Shown one piece after another: positions 55,332-64,000 of a DNA stretch of 64,000 bases. The position numbers and the translations under genes were made by a program. The notes beneath the pieces were generated by a model that saw only the letters and a list, made by a program, of their open reading frames with translations, was not told the DNA's origin and did no database searches. Source of the stretch: Agarophyton chilense. Its lineage: Eukaryota > Rhodophyta > Florideophyceae > Gracilariales > Gracilariaceae. The stretch is from NCBI GenBank assembly GCA_030374765.1, contig JARGXX010000115.1, forward strand, positions 1,465,501 through 1,529,500. Reading direction: 5' to 3'. Each line of letters opens with the position of its first letter. Within the stretch, counting starts at the first letter, position 1.

Positions 55332-57906
55332 TCATTTGCTTAAGGTTGATTCTGTCGTAGAGAAACAAGCTCTCGCTCGTGGGTTGCGGTAGAATCTGTT
55401 GATGTAGAAGCGATGTTGACGCCAGGATAGGGGCGGGAAGAAAGGGCGTGCTGCGTAGTTTTGGCGAACCAGATGGACGGAACTGAGGATGGTGGAGAAG
55501 GGAACGAAACCGAACCAGGGTGCGACATAGGAGCCAGAGCTTTGGAATCTGTTTCCATCGGGGAGGATGGTGTGGTCCTGCTCACCGTTTGTTGCCCAAC
55601 GGAGGGTGATGCACTTCAGGGTTTCATCCACGTAGTCGAGGGGAGTTGTGATTTCGAAGAAGCGGGCGAAAGCGTAATGGCGTTCGTCAGGATCTTCATC
55701 TTTTTTCGGGAAGCGAAGCAGGGCGAGGAACCTGCAAACCGAAACAGTGCCGAAGTTGCATTTAGGCGGTGGTGTACCGGAAACGAGAATGTGGGACAAC
55801 TTTGGAACTTTGGAAGGACCGAAGGCGGGGGTGGTAAATATGCGCTGTATGACGGGGACTGGTGGTTCTCTGAAGCTGATGCAGTTGAATGTCTGGTTGA
55901 CGTCTTGCAAAGCGGTGGTGAACCCTCTGTACATGAAAGCGGAATTGACGAGGGAGAAGGTAAGAGAGAAGAGATACACGGAAGAGGAAGAGAGTCCGAT
56001 AGATTCGAGGCACAGGCTATGAAAGGGTGAAATGGAGTCGCGTGAGATTTGAGTGATGAAGGAAAGGGTGGAAGAGGTGTAGATATTTGAGAGAGAAGAA
56101 TTGGAGCAGTTTTAGTTTCCACGGAGGTACTTCTTTGCAGTGATGATGTCGCGGAAGAGTACGGTGGTACCGTCGCGGACCATGGAAAGCCGTCGACCAC
56201 GACGAAAAGAGGAGTTTGAGGAGAATGAAATGTGGTGGGGAATGACGGTTGAGTTTCTGAAGCCTTCTGTGAGTTGGCTTGAGTCGATCGTGTTTCTGTG
56301 AACGGTTGAAGATCTTTGGGATGTGCGTCGATAGTGGTTTATGAAGAGGAGGTGTGCGTGTTTTTAGATGCCGGCGTTAGTGAATTAAAGACTTCCGTAT
56401 AGATCAATGTCAGCAATGACGTGTTCCAGAAGGTGGAACTTCAGTGTTCCGAAGTGAGAAGCCTGGAAAGGGGCGAGGACGGAGACGCAGTGAGACTTGA
56501 AATGCTTCAGGCGTTCTTGGAGGGCGCAAAGTAGATGTTCTTTCCATTCTGAGGTTGTGTTGTGTTGGAGTGCGGCAATGAAGAGGTCTGCGTATGCCGT
56601 GAAAATGGAGGTGATGGGAGCTGTGTCAACGTCACCGCAACAACGGTCGAAGAAGGCACCTATGAAAGAGAATAACATGTCTAGAGCGCCGTAGTCTTTT
56701 TCCTTGAGCATGCCTTTAATGCCGTCCGTTGTGAAGAACCCGTTTAGGTATGTACTCTTTTCTGGTGTAGAAAAGTCGATGTGCAGTCCGGGTGCGGAGA
56801 AGTTAGCTTCGATATCTGCGAGGATGTTGTTTGCGTGGGTGAGCAAGGAGCTTCAGATGGATTTCAAGGATTCCGAGGAGCCGTTGGAGGACGTGACGGT
56901 GGTGAAGAGGCTGTTGGACTTCAAGCAATCGATGGTTGATAGTTTGACGAGCTTGAAGATACCCAGATCGAAGTTGTGAAGGGGTTCCAAGGAGAAGATA
57001 GATTAAGAGGTAAGGAGTGGGGATATGTTAAGAAGGGGGTATGTTTCGAAGAAAGAGTAGTACGTGGAGAGGGGTATGCGGAGGAGAGATGTTGCTTGGT
57101 CTCTGAGAGTTCTTGGTACACTCGGTCGGCGAAGTTGTTCGGCGTCGTTGGCATTCTTGAGAAGAGCGTCGTGCGCGGATCTGGTTTGAGATGTGTGGGA
57201 AACGGTTCGAAGGTATGAGGAAGTAAGGTAGGGCTTGAGATCGGAGCGAGGTGTTAGGCATCTGTGGCAGGGCTTGGATGGGTTTGTGCCGTGAAGGATG
57301 GCGAAGATGTTTTTTGCTTCTGAGATATCTGCAGCATAGCTTGCGATGACTGGGTGGCACCATCGGATGACCTGGTCTTCATCACTGAAAGGGAAACACT
57401 TGAGGGCGACTGAGCTTCACAGGTGGAAGAGGGCTGGGAAAAGGGGAGTGAAGAGAAGCGTGGACAATGTGGGCGGCATCTGCAGAGTGTATGGCCAGAG
57501 CGAGCTGGCTGGAATGGTAGTCGTCCTCTTCTACCAGCGGAACGTTATTGGAAAGGCAGTTTGAGATTCGGACAGAGCGGGTGTCTGCAATCTGGATGTG
57601 TGAGCGCTTCGCGCGCGGTGGGAACTGAGTGCCATCCTTCGGGGTGGTAAGCAGCAAGGAGTTGCGGGTAATGCGGTAGCGACATCGGCGCTGGTGTTGG
57701 ACAAGGGAGATGTGGCCTTTTGTCTGGAAGGTGCACCTTGGAAAGTGACAAGGCTGCATGTGGTGGAGGGTGCCTGCGTGCGATCTGGGAAAATAAATTG
57801 GGGAGGTGAAAAACACGTAGGACGAGGTGAGAGGGGGAGAGTTTATACAAGCTGGAGGTGAAGAAGATGCAGGGCGTGGACTGTGGAGAGAGTTTAAACT
57901 TATCAC
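55332..57906 (-). CDS. KDZ/Plavaka-like transposase, copy 2
   Basis: The DDE-type transposase that moves the element. In order on the minus strand: a CHFPRCTFQTKGHISLVQH zinc-finger-like block (about 57750-57680), CHPVIASYAADISEAKNIF then CHRCL (57359-57254), EPLHNFDLGIFKLVKL (about 57000-56950), GMLKEKDYGALDMLFSFIG and FFDRCCGDVDTAPIT, FGTLKFHLLEHVIADIDLYG (about 56440-56390), KHAHLLFINHYRRTSQR (about 56375-56300), and a C-terminal domain with RHYAFARFFEITTPLDYVDE. These blocks match the fungal Plavaka/KDZ layout. The coding is split into frames with stops between some blocks, so it is either interrupted by introns or broken. I cannot tell by eye. Start not fixed. Confidence 0.7.
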
Positions 57907-58199
57907 GCGTACTCACCAAGGTCAAGTGATGCGCCAGAGATGCGCCAGAGACACCCACAAGTCGTGCAGCAAGTCAGACATGGCGCGTATGTGGCTTGGA
58001 AAGTGGGTTGAAATGAAATATTCAAAGTTGTATTTTTTTGAGCGGCGGCGTGTACTTGTGTTGATTGTGAATGGTGGCCGTATGAGTGGTTGTGGGATTT
58101 TTAGATCCTGTGATATGATGTCGTCGGGAAATGGTGGACCTTCCGCGTTTTCTAGGTGCGTGAGAAGCGGTATTTTGTACGTTACCGCGTGCGTTTCAG

Positions 58200-58640
58200 A
58201 AGTGCTGACTCTTTTTCTATTTGTGCGCGAGCGGGCGGAGCACGACTGTGGCGTTAAGTGATGCGGCGTGGGGTCGAGGGTGAGATGGTGACCAGCTTGC
58301 GATTTGGTGGTACGTAGTCTACGTTGACTCCGTGCGACGAATCTGTTTTTGGTCATGCGCGAGCGAGCTGAGCGCGAGTGAAGCGATAGGTGTTGCGGCA
58401 TGGGGTCGAGTGAGAGGGGGGTTATTGGCTGGCAACTAGTGGATACGTGATGTGCTACGCTGATTCGGTGCGTTGGCTCTGTTCCTGGTCATGCACGAGC
58501 GAGCAGAGCGCGAGTCGAGCCTTACGTGATGTTACGTGAAGGAGGAGGGTATGAGCGGATTGAGATTTGGGGTACGGTTCGCGCTATGTTGACCTGGGCC
58601 TTGACTGTCTTTCTGGTTGCGAGCATGGGAAAACCTATGT
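58200..58640. repeat. Degenerate repeats of about 135 bp near the right end of KDZ copy 2
   Basis: GCGCGAGCGNGCNGAGC-type cores recur near 58224, 58357 and 58493, with TGATGNGGCNTGGGGTCGAG-like sequence after two of them. Period about 133-136 bp. Confidence 0.65.
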
Positions 58641-58779
58641 CAGCGGCCCTCAAAATGAGGGACAGCTGAGTTTACTACTTCATCTGCTTTGGAATATGAA
58701 CGGAGAGACCTTACATTTTTTGGTTATTGATGAAGAGCGACAGAAGATTGGAATGGAGGAGACGGAGTGGTTGTTGTAG

Positions 58780-59400
58780 AGGTGAATGCGAGTGCCACTG
58801 GGGTTCGGTATTGATTTAGGAAGGAGATCTGAAAATTTTTTGTTTGCTGCTCACTAGCTACAGAGAGAGAATACTACGTGAGGAGGTAAACCTCCTCGAA
58901 GAAGTGGTGCAAGCGAGTTGCTTAAGAGGTGAGTGCGTCGCTGAAGCAATTTGGTTTCTTTTTTTGATGGAGATCTGACTTGTATTTGTTTATTGTTACG
59001 ACAGTGCGGCCGAAGTTGTATGAATAGGAAATGATGGTAGAACTGGTAAGTGCGATTTCTAATTGTATCTGGTATTGGTTAGGGGGGGAGATTTTATTTG
59101 CCGTTCTTTGCTGCTGCTAGTGGACAAGGAGGCAAGATTAAGATTGGACGACGAGTGGAAGAATTGATTTCTGCTGAGGTGAATGTAATGCTGATGCAGT
59201 TTTGTTTTGTTTTTAACGGAGATCTAACTAGTTTTTTTTTATTGATGCGAATGGAGAATCGTGGGGGCGAAAAAACGAGCAGAAGTTTGGGACAAGTAAG
59301 TTCGATGCTGTGGAAGGCAATTTACATGAAGCGAGGAATAGGGTTCAAATTTTTTGTGTCATTTGCGTGCTGTCTATCTAATTATGTAGGGAAATGTCAT
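58780..59400. repeat. Second degenerate repeat array, similar period
   Basis: GGAGATCTGA plus a T-rich run recurs near 58824, 58970 and 59218, and GGTATTGNTTAGG near 58808 and 59073. The units lie about 130-150 bp apart. Subterminal repeats of this kind are often transposase-binding sites in large DNA transposons (inference). Confidence 0.55.
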
Positions 59401-60057
59401 GAACGAAGAGGAAGGGATTTGAATGGTTCTTGTCGAGATCCCTACGAACAGCGTTCATGCCTGAACCGTCGGTTCCCGTAGAATAGAAGCGCAGATCAGT
59501 TTGCGTCGCGCATTGTAAGACGCGAAGTGATGCACGACGATCGGTTGAGGCGCAGTGATCGGCAATTGGGCGAACGACAGGACTGGAAACCTGTCTCCGG
59601 ATATGAAACGGGGTCTTCATATATCACATCCAAATACCCGCTTACGGTCGAGTCGCCCGAGCATTCAAAGTGCTGGCGCTATCGCTATATACTCGCGCGG
59701 ACGATTAGTATGATTAGAGGGCATTAAATTAAATGGGCAGTGCATTTGAACGGTTCAAACTAGCCATGATACCTCTGCAATATGAAAGATCTGGTGCTAC
59801 CTAACATTCGGTTTTCCTTTCAATGTCCGTCGAATTCGTGATCTAGGATGAATGATTACTGAAAGATATCGCCCAAATTCCCTTTCATTATTGATAGTAT
59901 TCCGATGCTATTATGGACGTTTGCTAGTTTTCTAGATTCAACTCAACATTTACTTGAACCAGTATTTTGCGCTAGATATTCTAGCATCGAAATTGTGCGA
60001 ATTTTTGAGTGCTAACCATATGCAGTTTAGAACACCCAAACTAGAAATGTAGCATAC
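59401..60057. other. Right subterminal region of KDZ copy 2, no gene recognised
   Basis: No coding or repeat structure recognised. The last 27 bases form the terminal inverted repeat. Confidence 0.5.
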
Positions 60058-60084
60058 AATACTAGCTTTTCGAAAACACAGACG
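60058..60084 (-). repeat. Right terminal inverted repeat of KDZ copy 2
   Basis: AATACTAGCTTTTCGAAAAC then ACAGACG. Its reverse complement matches the left end at 24 of 27 positions. Confidence 0.85.
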
Positions 60085-63079
60085 TCGGTGAAGAGGTAGA
60101 GCAGCATGCCATATGGATATACCCAGTGGGACAAGAAGGCCGTGGCGAACTCCATGGCTGTTGTCTTCCCTCGGGGTAGGGCTCAGATAAGTGTGGTAAA
60201 CCTATTGGTAATGACCAAAACAAACCCTTTCCAATAGGACGACTTAGGCAAAGGCCCAAGTATATTCATTGCGACAATTTCCATCGGACCTTCGGCGGGG
60301 AAGAGCTTCGATTTGGCCTGATGATTGGCGCGAAACCCCCGGATTTATGGGCGCGATGTACAATTCCGTTAGGTTCGCCATAGGTCCTGCCCAATTAGTG
60401 GCCAGTAGAAGAACTTGCTTAGGGTCTGGTACATTCTTCGACCTCCACGGTGACCTGCCAAGCGAGGGAAGTGGGCAAGATATACGAGTTGAACCCTTAG
60501 AGATCTTGGTACTACCCGTTGGAGAGCGCCATCCAGCGGTTAGCGGCGACACAAAAGTCCATATCAATCATAGTCAAATAGGCATCCAGGGGTTTATACC
60601 CATTGAGCTGTTTCCTAACAGTACTCGTCTTTGAACTGCGCCTGTAAGAGTTCCTCAATATTTATTGGGAGGAGCTCTTATTCCTCCGGGGCTGTCGCAC
60701 CAACCTGAGGTGGTGCCGAATTAGGTGGTACTGCCTCCCAGTCCAATAGGTATACATCATTCTCCTTTATCTCAGGATCCTCTTATTGCACTTTACCCAT
60801 AAGGTCATCCGTTGCCGTATAGTCTTGAGTTCGTTCTTTTTTATTAACCAACAGTATTCTAATCATTATCTGTAAAGGGGGTAGGAATTAGGTCGTGCAG
60901 TGGAGTTTCATCAGTTCCGTCTGTAATGATTCGCGAGAGAGCATCGGCTACCTGGTGCATGATGCCGGGCCTATAGTTTATCTCGTAGTATATTCTGACA
61001 GACTGAGGCGTCCCCCAGCGAGGCGACTTGATGCATCGGTCATATTGAGTAACCAGCAGAGTGAATCGTGGTCTGTCATATGGTAAAACTAGATCCCTCG
61101 AGATATGGACGGAGTGTAAATACGGAGCATAAGTTGGCTAGACATTCCTTTTCGGTATTACAGTAGTTTCGCTCCGCGCTGGGGAGCGTTCCGCTTCAGT
61201 ATCCAATAGGTGGATAGTCCTTCTGCAACTACTATTCCTGTAGCAATGCACATCCCACTTTGACATCAGAGGTATCTGTATCCAGGAAAAAAGGCCTATT
61301 GGGTTTTGGTAACGCCAATATATGTGGGATCAGCAATTTGTATTTTAGGGTCTGAACTGCCTCGTATTGGTCGTCGGTAAGGGCGTCAAACTCCGACGGT
61401 GTTCCCTTCCTCAGCATTGCGTTGAGAGGGGACGAGATTTTAGCAAACCCTGGGACGAAATCGTCGGTAAACGTTGCAGAAGCCCACGAAGGATCGTAGT
61501 TCTGTGTGGGTTCTGGGAGGTTTAGCCTGGCGGATAGCATTCGTGGTCCGTGTGGCTACCTTTAGCTTTCCTGGAAGGACGACGTGACCGAGGTACTTCA
61601 CCGAGCCTGGAAGAAAGCGCATTTGCGGATTTCCAGTCTTACTCCAGCGTCCTGTAGGATTCTCAGCACCTTCCTTGCGTGGCGAAGGTGTTTTTTCACG
61701 GTTCGTGAGAAGATTATCACGTCATCCAAATAGACCAAGGCGAACTTTTATTTGATGCTGGACAATATGATGTTCATTACTTGTTAGAAGTTTGCTGGCG
61801 CATTCTCTAAATCAAAGACCATACGAGTTAATCTGAACAGACATTCATGGGTGGTGAAGGTTTTCAACGCTTTCGCATCTTCGGCCGAAAGCATTTGCAA
61901 ATATCCAGAGTTAGTGTCCAGTGTATTAAATACAACAGCTTCGCCTAAGGAATCAAGACAATCATCCATGCGGGGTATCGGGTATGAGTCCCTCTTGGTT
62001 ACTGCATTCAGCGTCCTGTAGTCGTCAGAGAACCTGAAGAAGCCATCTTTCCTCTCCACAAGAACAAGGGGACTTGCCCATTCGGATTGGTTCGGAGGCG
62101 CTGGCTCTATGACTTGAGCTTTGCGAATCTTGTTCATTTTGTCGGCGACAATTTCCCTACCCTTCAGACTTGTACGGTATGGGTGCTGGGACTGTGTTTA
62201 AGCATCATCCTGAAGGTCAATGTGGTGTGCAGTTGCTCTGTTTTTGCGAAATCTACCTGACCACATGGCCTAGTATTCCGTGAAGAGATCAAGTACCTGG
62301 GGCCTATAGGATCCGAATTCTGCCCCAATAGCGACTGTCTCCACCCAAGAGTCGACGTCCTCGTCGGGAGTTCGTGTTGGAACCTTATCCATTTGGGCCT
62401 CCATGATGACCACGGGCACGGATAGAGTGATGCCAATCACTGTACTTTTAGGTAACCGTACGGGTTTATCTCTGAAGTTGCTGATTGTGACCAAGAACGG
62501 CCTAATCGGATGGATGTCCATTACTCCATTGGCCATGAAGGAAAGGTGTTTTAGAACGGTGTTCAGGAAATTCTGAATCGCTACGAGACCTGAGGACTGG
62601 AAATGGACCGATACAGTGATTTAGGTCATTGGGGGTATCGTTATGGCCTTTCAAAAGCGAACCTTATTGGACCTCGTGTTTTCAAAGATAAACGCTAGTT
62701 TGAGGTTAGCTTCTGGCCCTGGGGCGGAACCAGTTATGGAAATGGAAGGTGCACGGTAGAATGCGCCTTTCCTAAGGCCTAGGTGAATGGACATAATGTA
62801 TCCATCGATAAAGGAGGTCCCTATGATTGCCTCAGCGCCCAAGTTAGAACATACAAGGAACCACGTGCGGACTTTGAAGTGTATTAAGTGGAGGAGAAGT
62901 GGTACTATCCGTTTAATGCCCATTGCTCTACGTGATGCGTGCGGAATTCTGGTAGTCTTCCTCGCCTGAACGAAATATTGCCAACCAATTGGGAGTAGCT
63001 TAGGATGGACCAAGTTGGGACCAGCGCCTGCTTTCAAATACTCTGTTGCCACTCGAGAGTTATCGGAACGAAGTCCCAT
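60085..63079 (-). pseudogene. Protease to integrase of family I copy 2 (fossil)
   Basis: Pieces: protease (63079-62651, GAGPNLVHPKLL then FLVCSNLGAEAIIGTSFIDG), RT (62137-61784, LNAVTKRDSYPIPRMDDCLD), RNase H (about 61290-61230, FFLDTDTSDVKVGCALLQE), and integrase remnants from 60567 down. The order is that of Ty3/gypsy. Confidence 0.8.
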
Positions 63080-63239
63080 GGTTACTTGAACTTTTCAACT
63101 CTCTTTCTTGAGGACACTAACAGGGTCGTTACTGTGTTCCAATTATGGTTGATCCTGAGTGGTCCGTTTTGGGTGGTTTGTATTGGGAGGTGAGAAGCTG
63201 CTTGGATCATAACCGTCCAATTGATTGAGGCAGGGGCTG

Positions 63240-64000
63240 AAAGAGGGAGGATTTAGTTCGCGTTGACCCTTCAAGAGTTTTCCGATGGGGTTTTCGTTTC
63301 TTTCTGAGGATAAGATTCGTCTTCGGGGTCGTCCGTTGGATCGACAATGGAGTGGACCTTTGGGGCTTTGATTGGAGTATCCGGAGGCGTGGCATATCGT
63401 GAGCTTCCAGGGGTCCCTTTGACTCGTTGTTATGCGCTGTTAAACATTCCTTCCGATCGCCGCACTGGGTAATTCTCTTCCCTTAAGGCTAGGAGGTTTT
63501 CGCGTGCGTATTTAGGCAGATACCTCGTGTAGTCCCAAGGTATGACCATTAAAAGGCAGACGAAGCATGCCCTCGGGAAGTGAACAAAAATTTCCTTGCG
63601 GGGCGGAAAGGGAGAATACTTGGGCGTGGGTGGTCCAGTGGTCGCTGTAATTCCGTGGGAGGTACATAAGGGGGGCCCGGGCGGAGGAGTACTGACCTAA
63701 ACCGCCGGACATCTTCCGAATCCCCGTAATGGAATGATACATCCATGTCTGATTCCATGGAGCTAACCAAATGGGCTCGGTTGGGTTTAAGCAATGGAAC
63801 TGCGTGGCCTATGGATATATCAGCGTTGAGCCTGGAAGTCCTGTAGGCTTTGCCGTAACCCTCGGCGTATGTGGCGAGCCTTCCGAACGAGTATTGTGGG
63901 TGTTCCGCGTGGTAATTGTGGACGTATGTCCAAATAGCTGGGAGTAATCCAGTGATGAAGTGACGTTTGAGCCATCCGTAAGAAAACACGTTTCCACATC
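63240..64000 (-). pseudogene. gag C-terminal part of family I copy 2 (fossil)
   Basis: A 146-codon frame (63989-63549) with LKRHFITGLLPAIWTYVHNY, SFGRLATYAEGYGKAYRTSR and LVSSMESDMDVSFHYGDSED, matching the gag of family I copy 1. It is followed by an eroded stretch toward protease. The rest is beyond the window. Confidence 0.8.

Larger units (their letters stand above)
48290..60084 (-). mobile_element. KDZ/Plavaka-like DNA transposon, copy 2, complete-looking, 11.8 kb
   Basis: Bounded by 27-bp terminal inverted repeats (48290-48316 and 60058-60084) that match at 24 of 27 positions. It splits the integrase gene of family I copy 2. The uninterrupted relative at about 428-452 reads GCCGTTATCCGTAAGGAGG, so a 2-bp TC duplication is the simplest reading of the flanks (...GTTATC and TCGGTGAAG...). 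Contents from left: a FabI fragment, unrecognised plus-strand frames, a possible kinase fragment, a TsaD-family fragment, more plus-strand frames (52467-55200), the transposase on the minus strand (about 57906-55332), and degenerate repeats near the right end. The transposase and the plus-strand genes converge near 55300. The host gene fragments suggest capture. Confidence 0.8.
60085..64000 (-). mobile_element. Family I copy 2, gag-pol part (fossil)
   Basis: The continuation of the element at 44064-48289, running off the right edge. Reading down from 64000: gag, protease, RT, RNase H and integrase core. It aligns throughout with 1-3373 and 23357-25674. Broken many times. Here the protease active-site region is uninterrupted at the point where family I copy 1 was hit (about 63010-63030), giving the empty-site sequence. 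Confidence 0.9.

Noticed and set aside
48290-60084. Possible Polinton/Maverick because of size and inverted ends
   Set aside because: Ends do not begin AG, no capsid, packaging ATPase, protein-primed polymerase or retroviral-type integrase was seen, and the transposase is of KDZ/Plavaka type.
1-64000. tRNA, rRNA, CRISPR or prokaryotic operon features
   Set aside because: I looked for tRNA and rRNA-like sequence and operon spacing and saw none. A covariance-model scan would be needed to exclude small RNA genes.

Overview
The window is a eukaryotic, transposon-dense piece of genome, built almost entirely of nested LTR retrotransposons and DNA transposons with no intact host gene that I can recognise. 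The best host hint is a broken fragment of a plastid-type (cyanobacterial-like) enoyl-ACP reductase, FabI, together with copia elements whose integrase and reverse transcriptase resemble the clade described from red algae and aquatic animals. A red alga is therefore my favoured host. This is inference, not proof.

Layout. 1-3373 (minus): pol half of a Ty3/gypsy chromovirus, here called family I copy 1. 3374-14059 (plus): chromovirus element B of a second family (family II). 14060-17568 (plus): integrase-RT half of copia element I with its 3' LTR. 17574-22328: AT-rich DNA with one unrecognised broken gene. 22329-22708 (minus): tail of a PIF/Harbinger-like transposase. 22709-25674 (plus): 5' LTR and gag half of family I copy 1. 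25675-36002 (minus): element C, a second family II copy. 36003-37552 (minus): 5' LTR and gag half of copia I. 37558-39180: nothing recognised. About 39185-41502 (minus): fragment of a second copia. 41503-44063 (plus): start of a KDZ/Plavaka-like DNA transposon. 44064-48289 and 60085-64000 (minus): family I copy 2, split by a complete-looking 11.8-kb KDZ/Plavaka-like transposon at 48290-60084.

Rearrangement. Elements B and C have exchanged target-site duplications. B is flanked by TTGGG on its left and AAGGC on its right. C is flanked by CCCAA on its left and GCCTT on its right. Family I copy 1 and copia I each lie in two halves, one outside B or C and one between them. An inversion of about 12.2 kb, from a crossover between the 3' LTRs of two inverted family II copies, explains the flanks, the split elements and part of the LTR sequence pattern.

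Other main points. Both chromovirus families carry an extra gene on the antisense strand between pol (which ends in a chromodomain) and the 3' LTR. The 11.8-kb DNA transposon carries, besides its transposase, a FabI fragment, a TsaD/Qri7-family fragment, a possible protein-kinase fragment and unrecognised plus-strand reading frames, which suggests gene capture. Order of events on the right side: copia II was hit by KDZ copy 1, which was hit by family I copy 2, which was hit by KDZ copy 2. On the left side: a PIF element was hit by family I copy 1, which was hit by a family II element. Separately, copia I was hit by another family II element, and the two family II elements then recombined.
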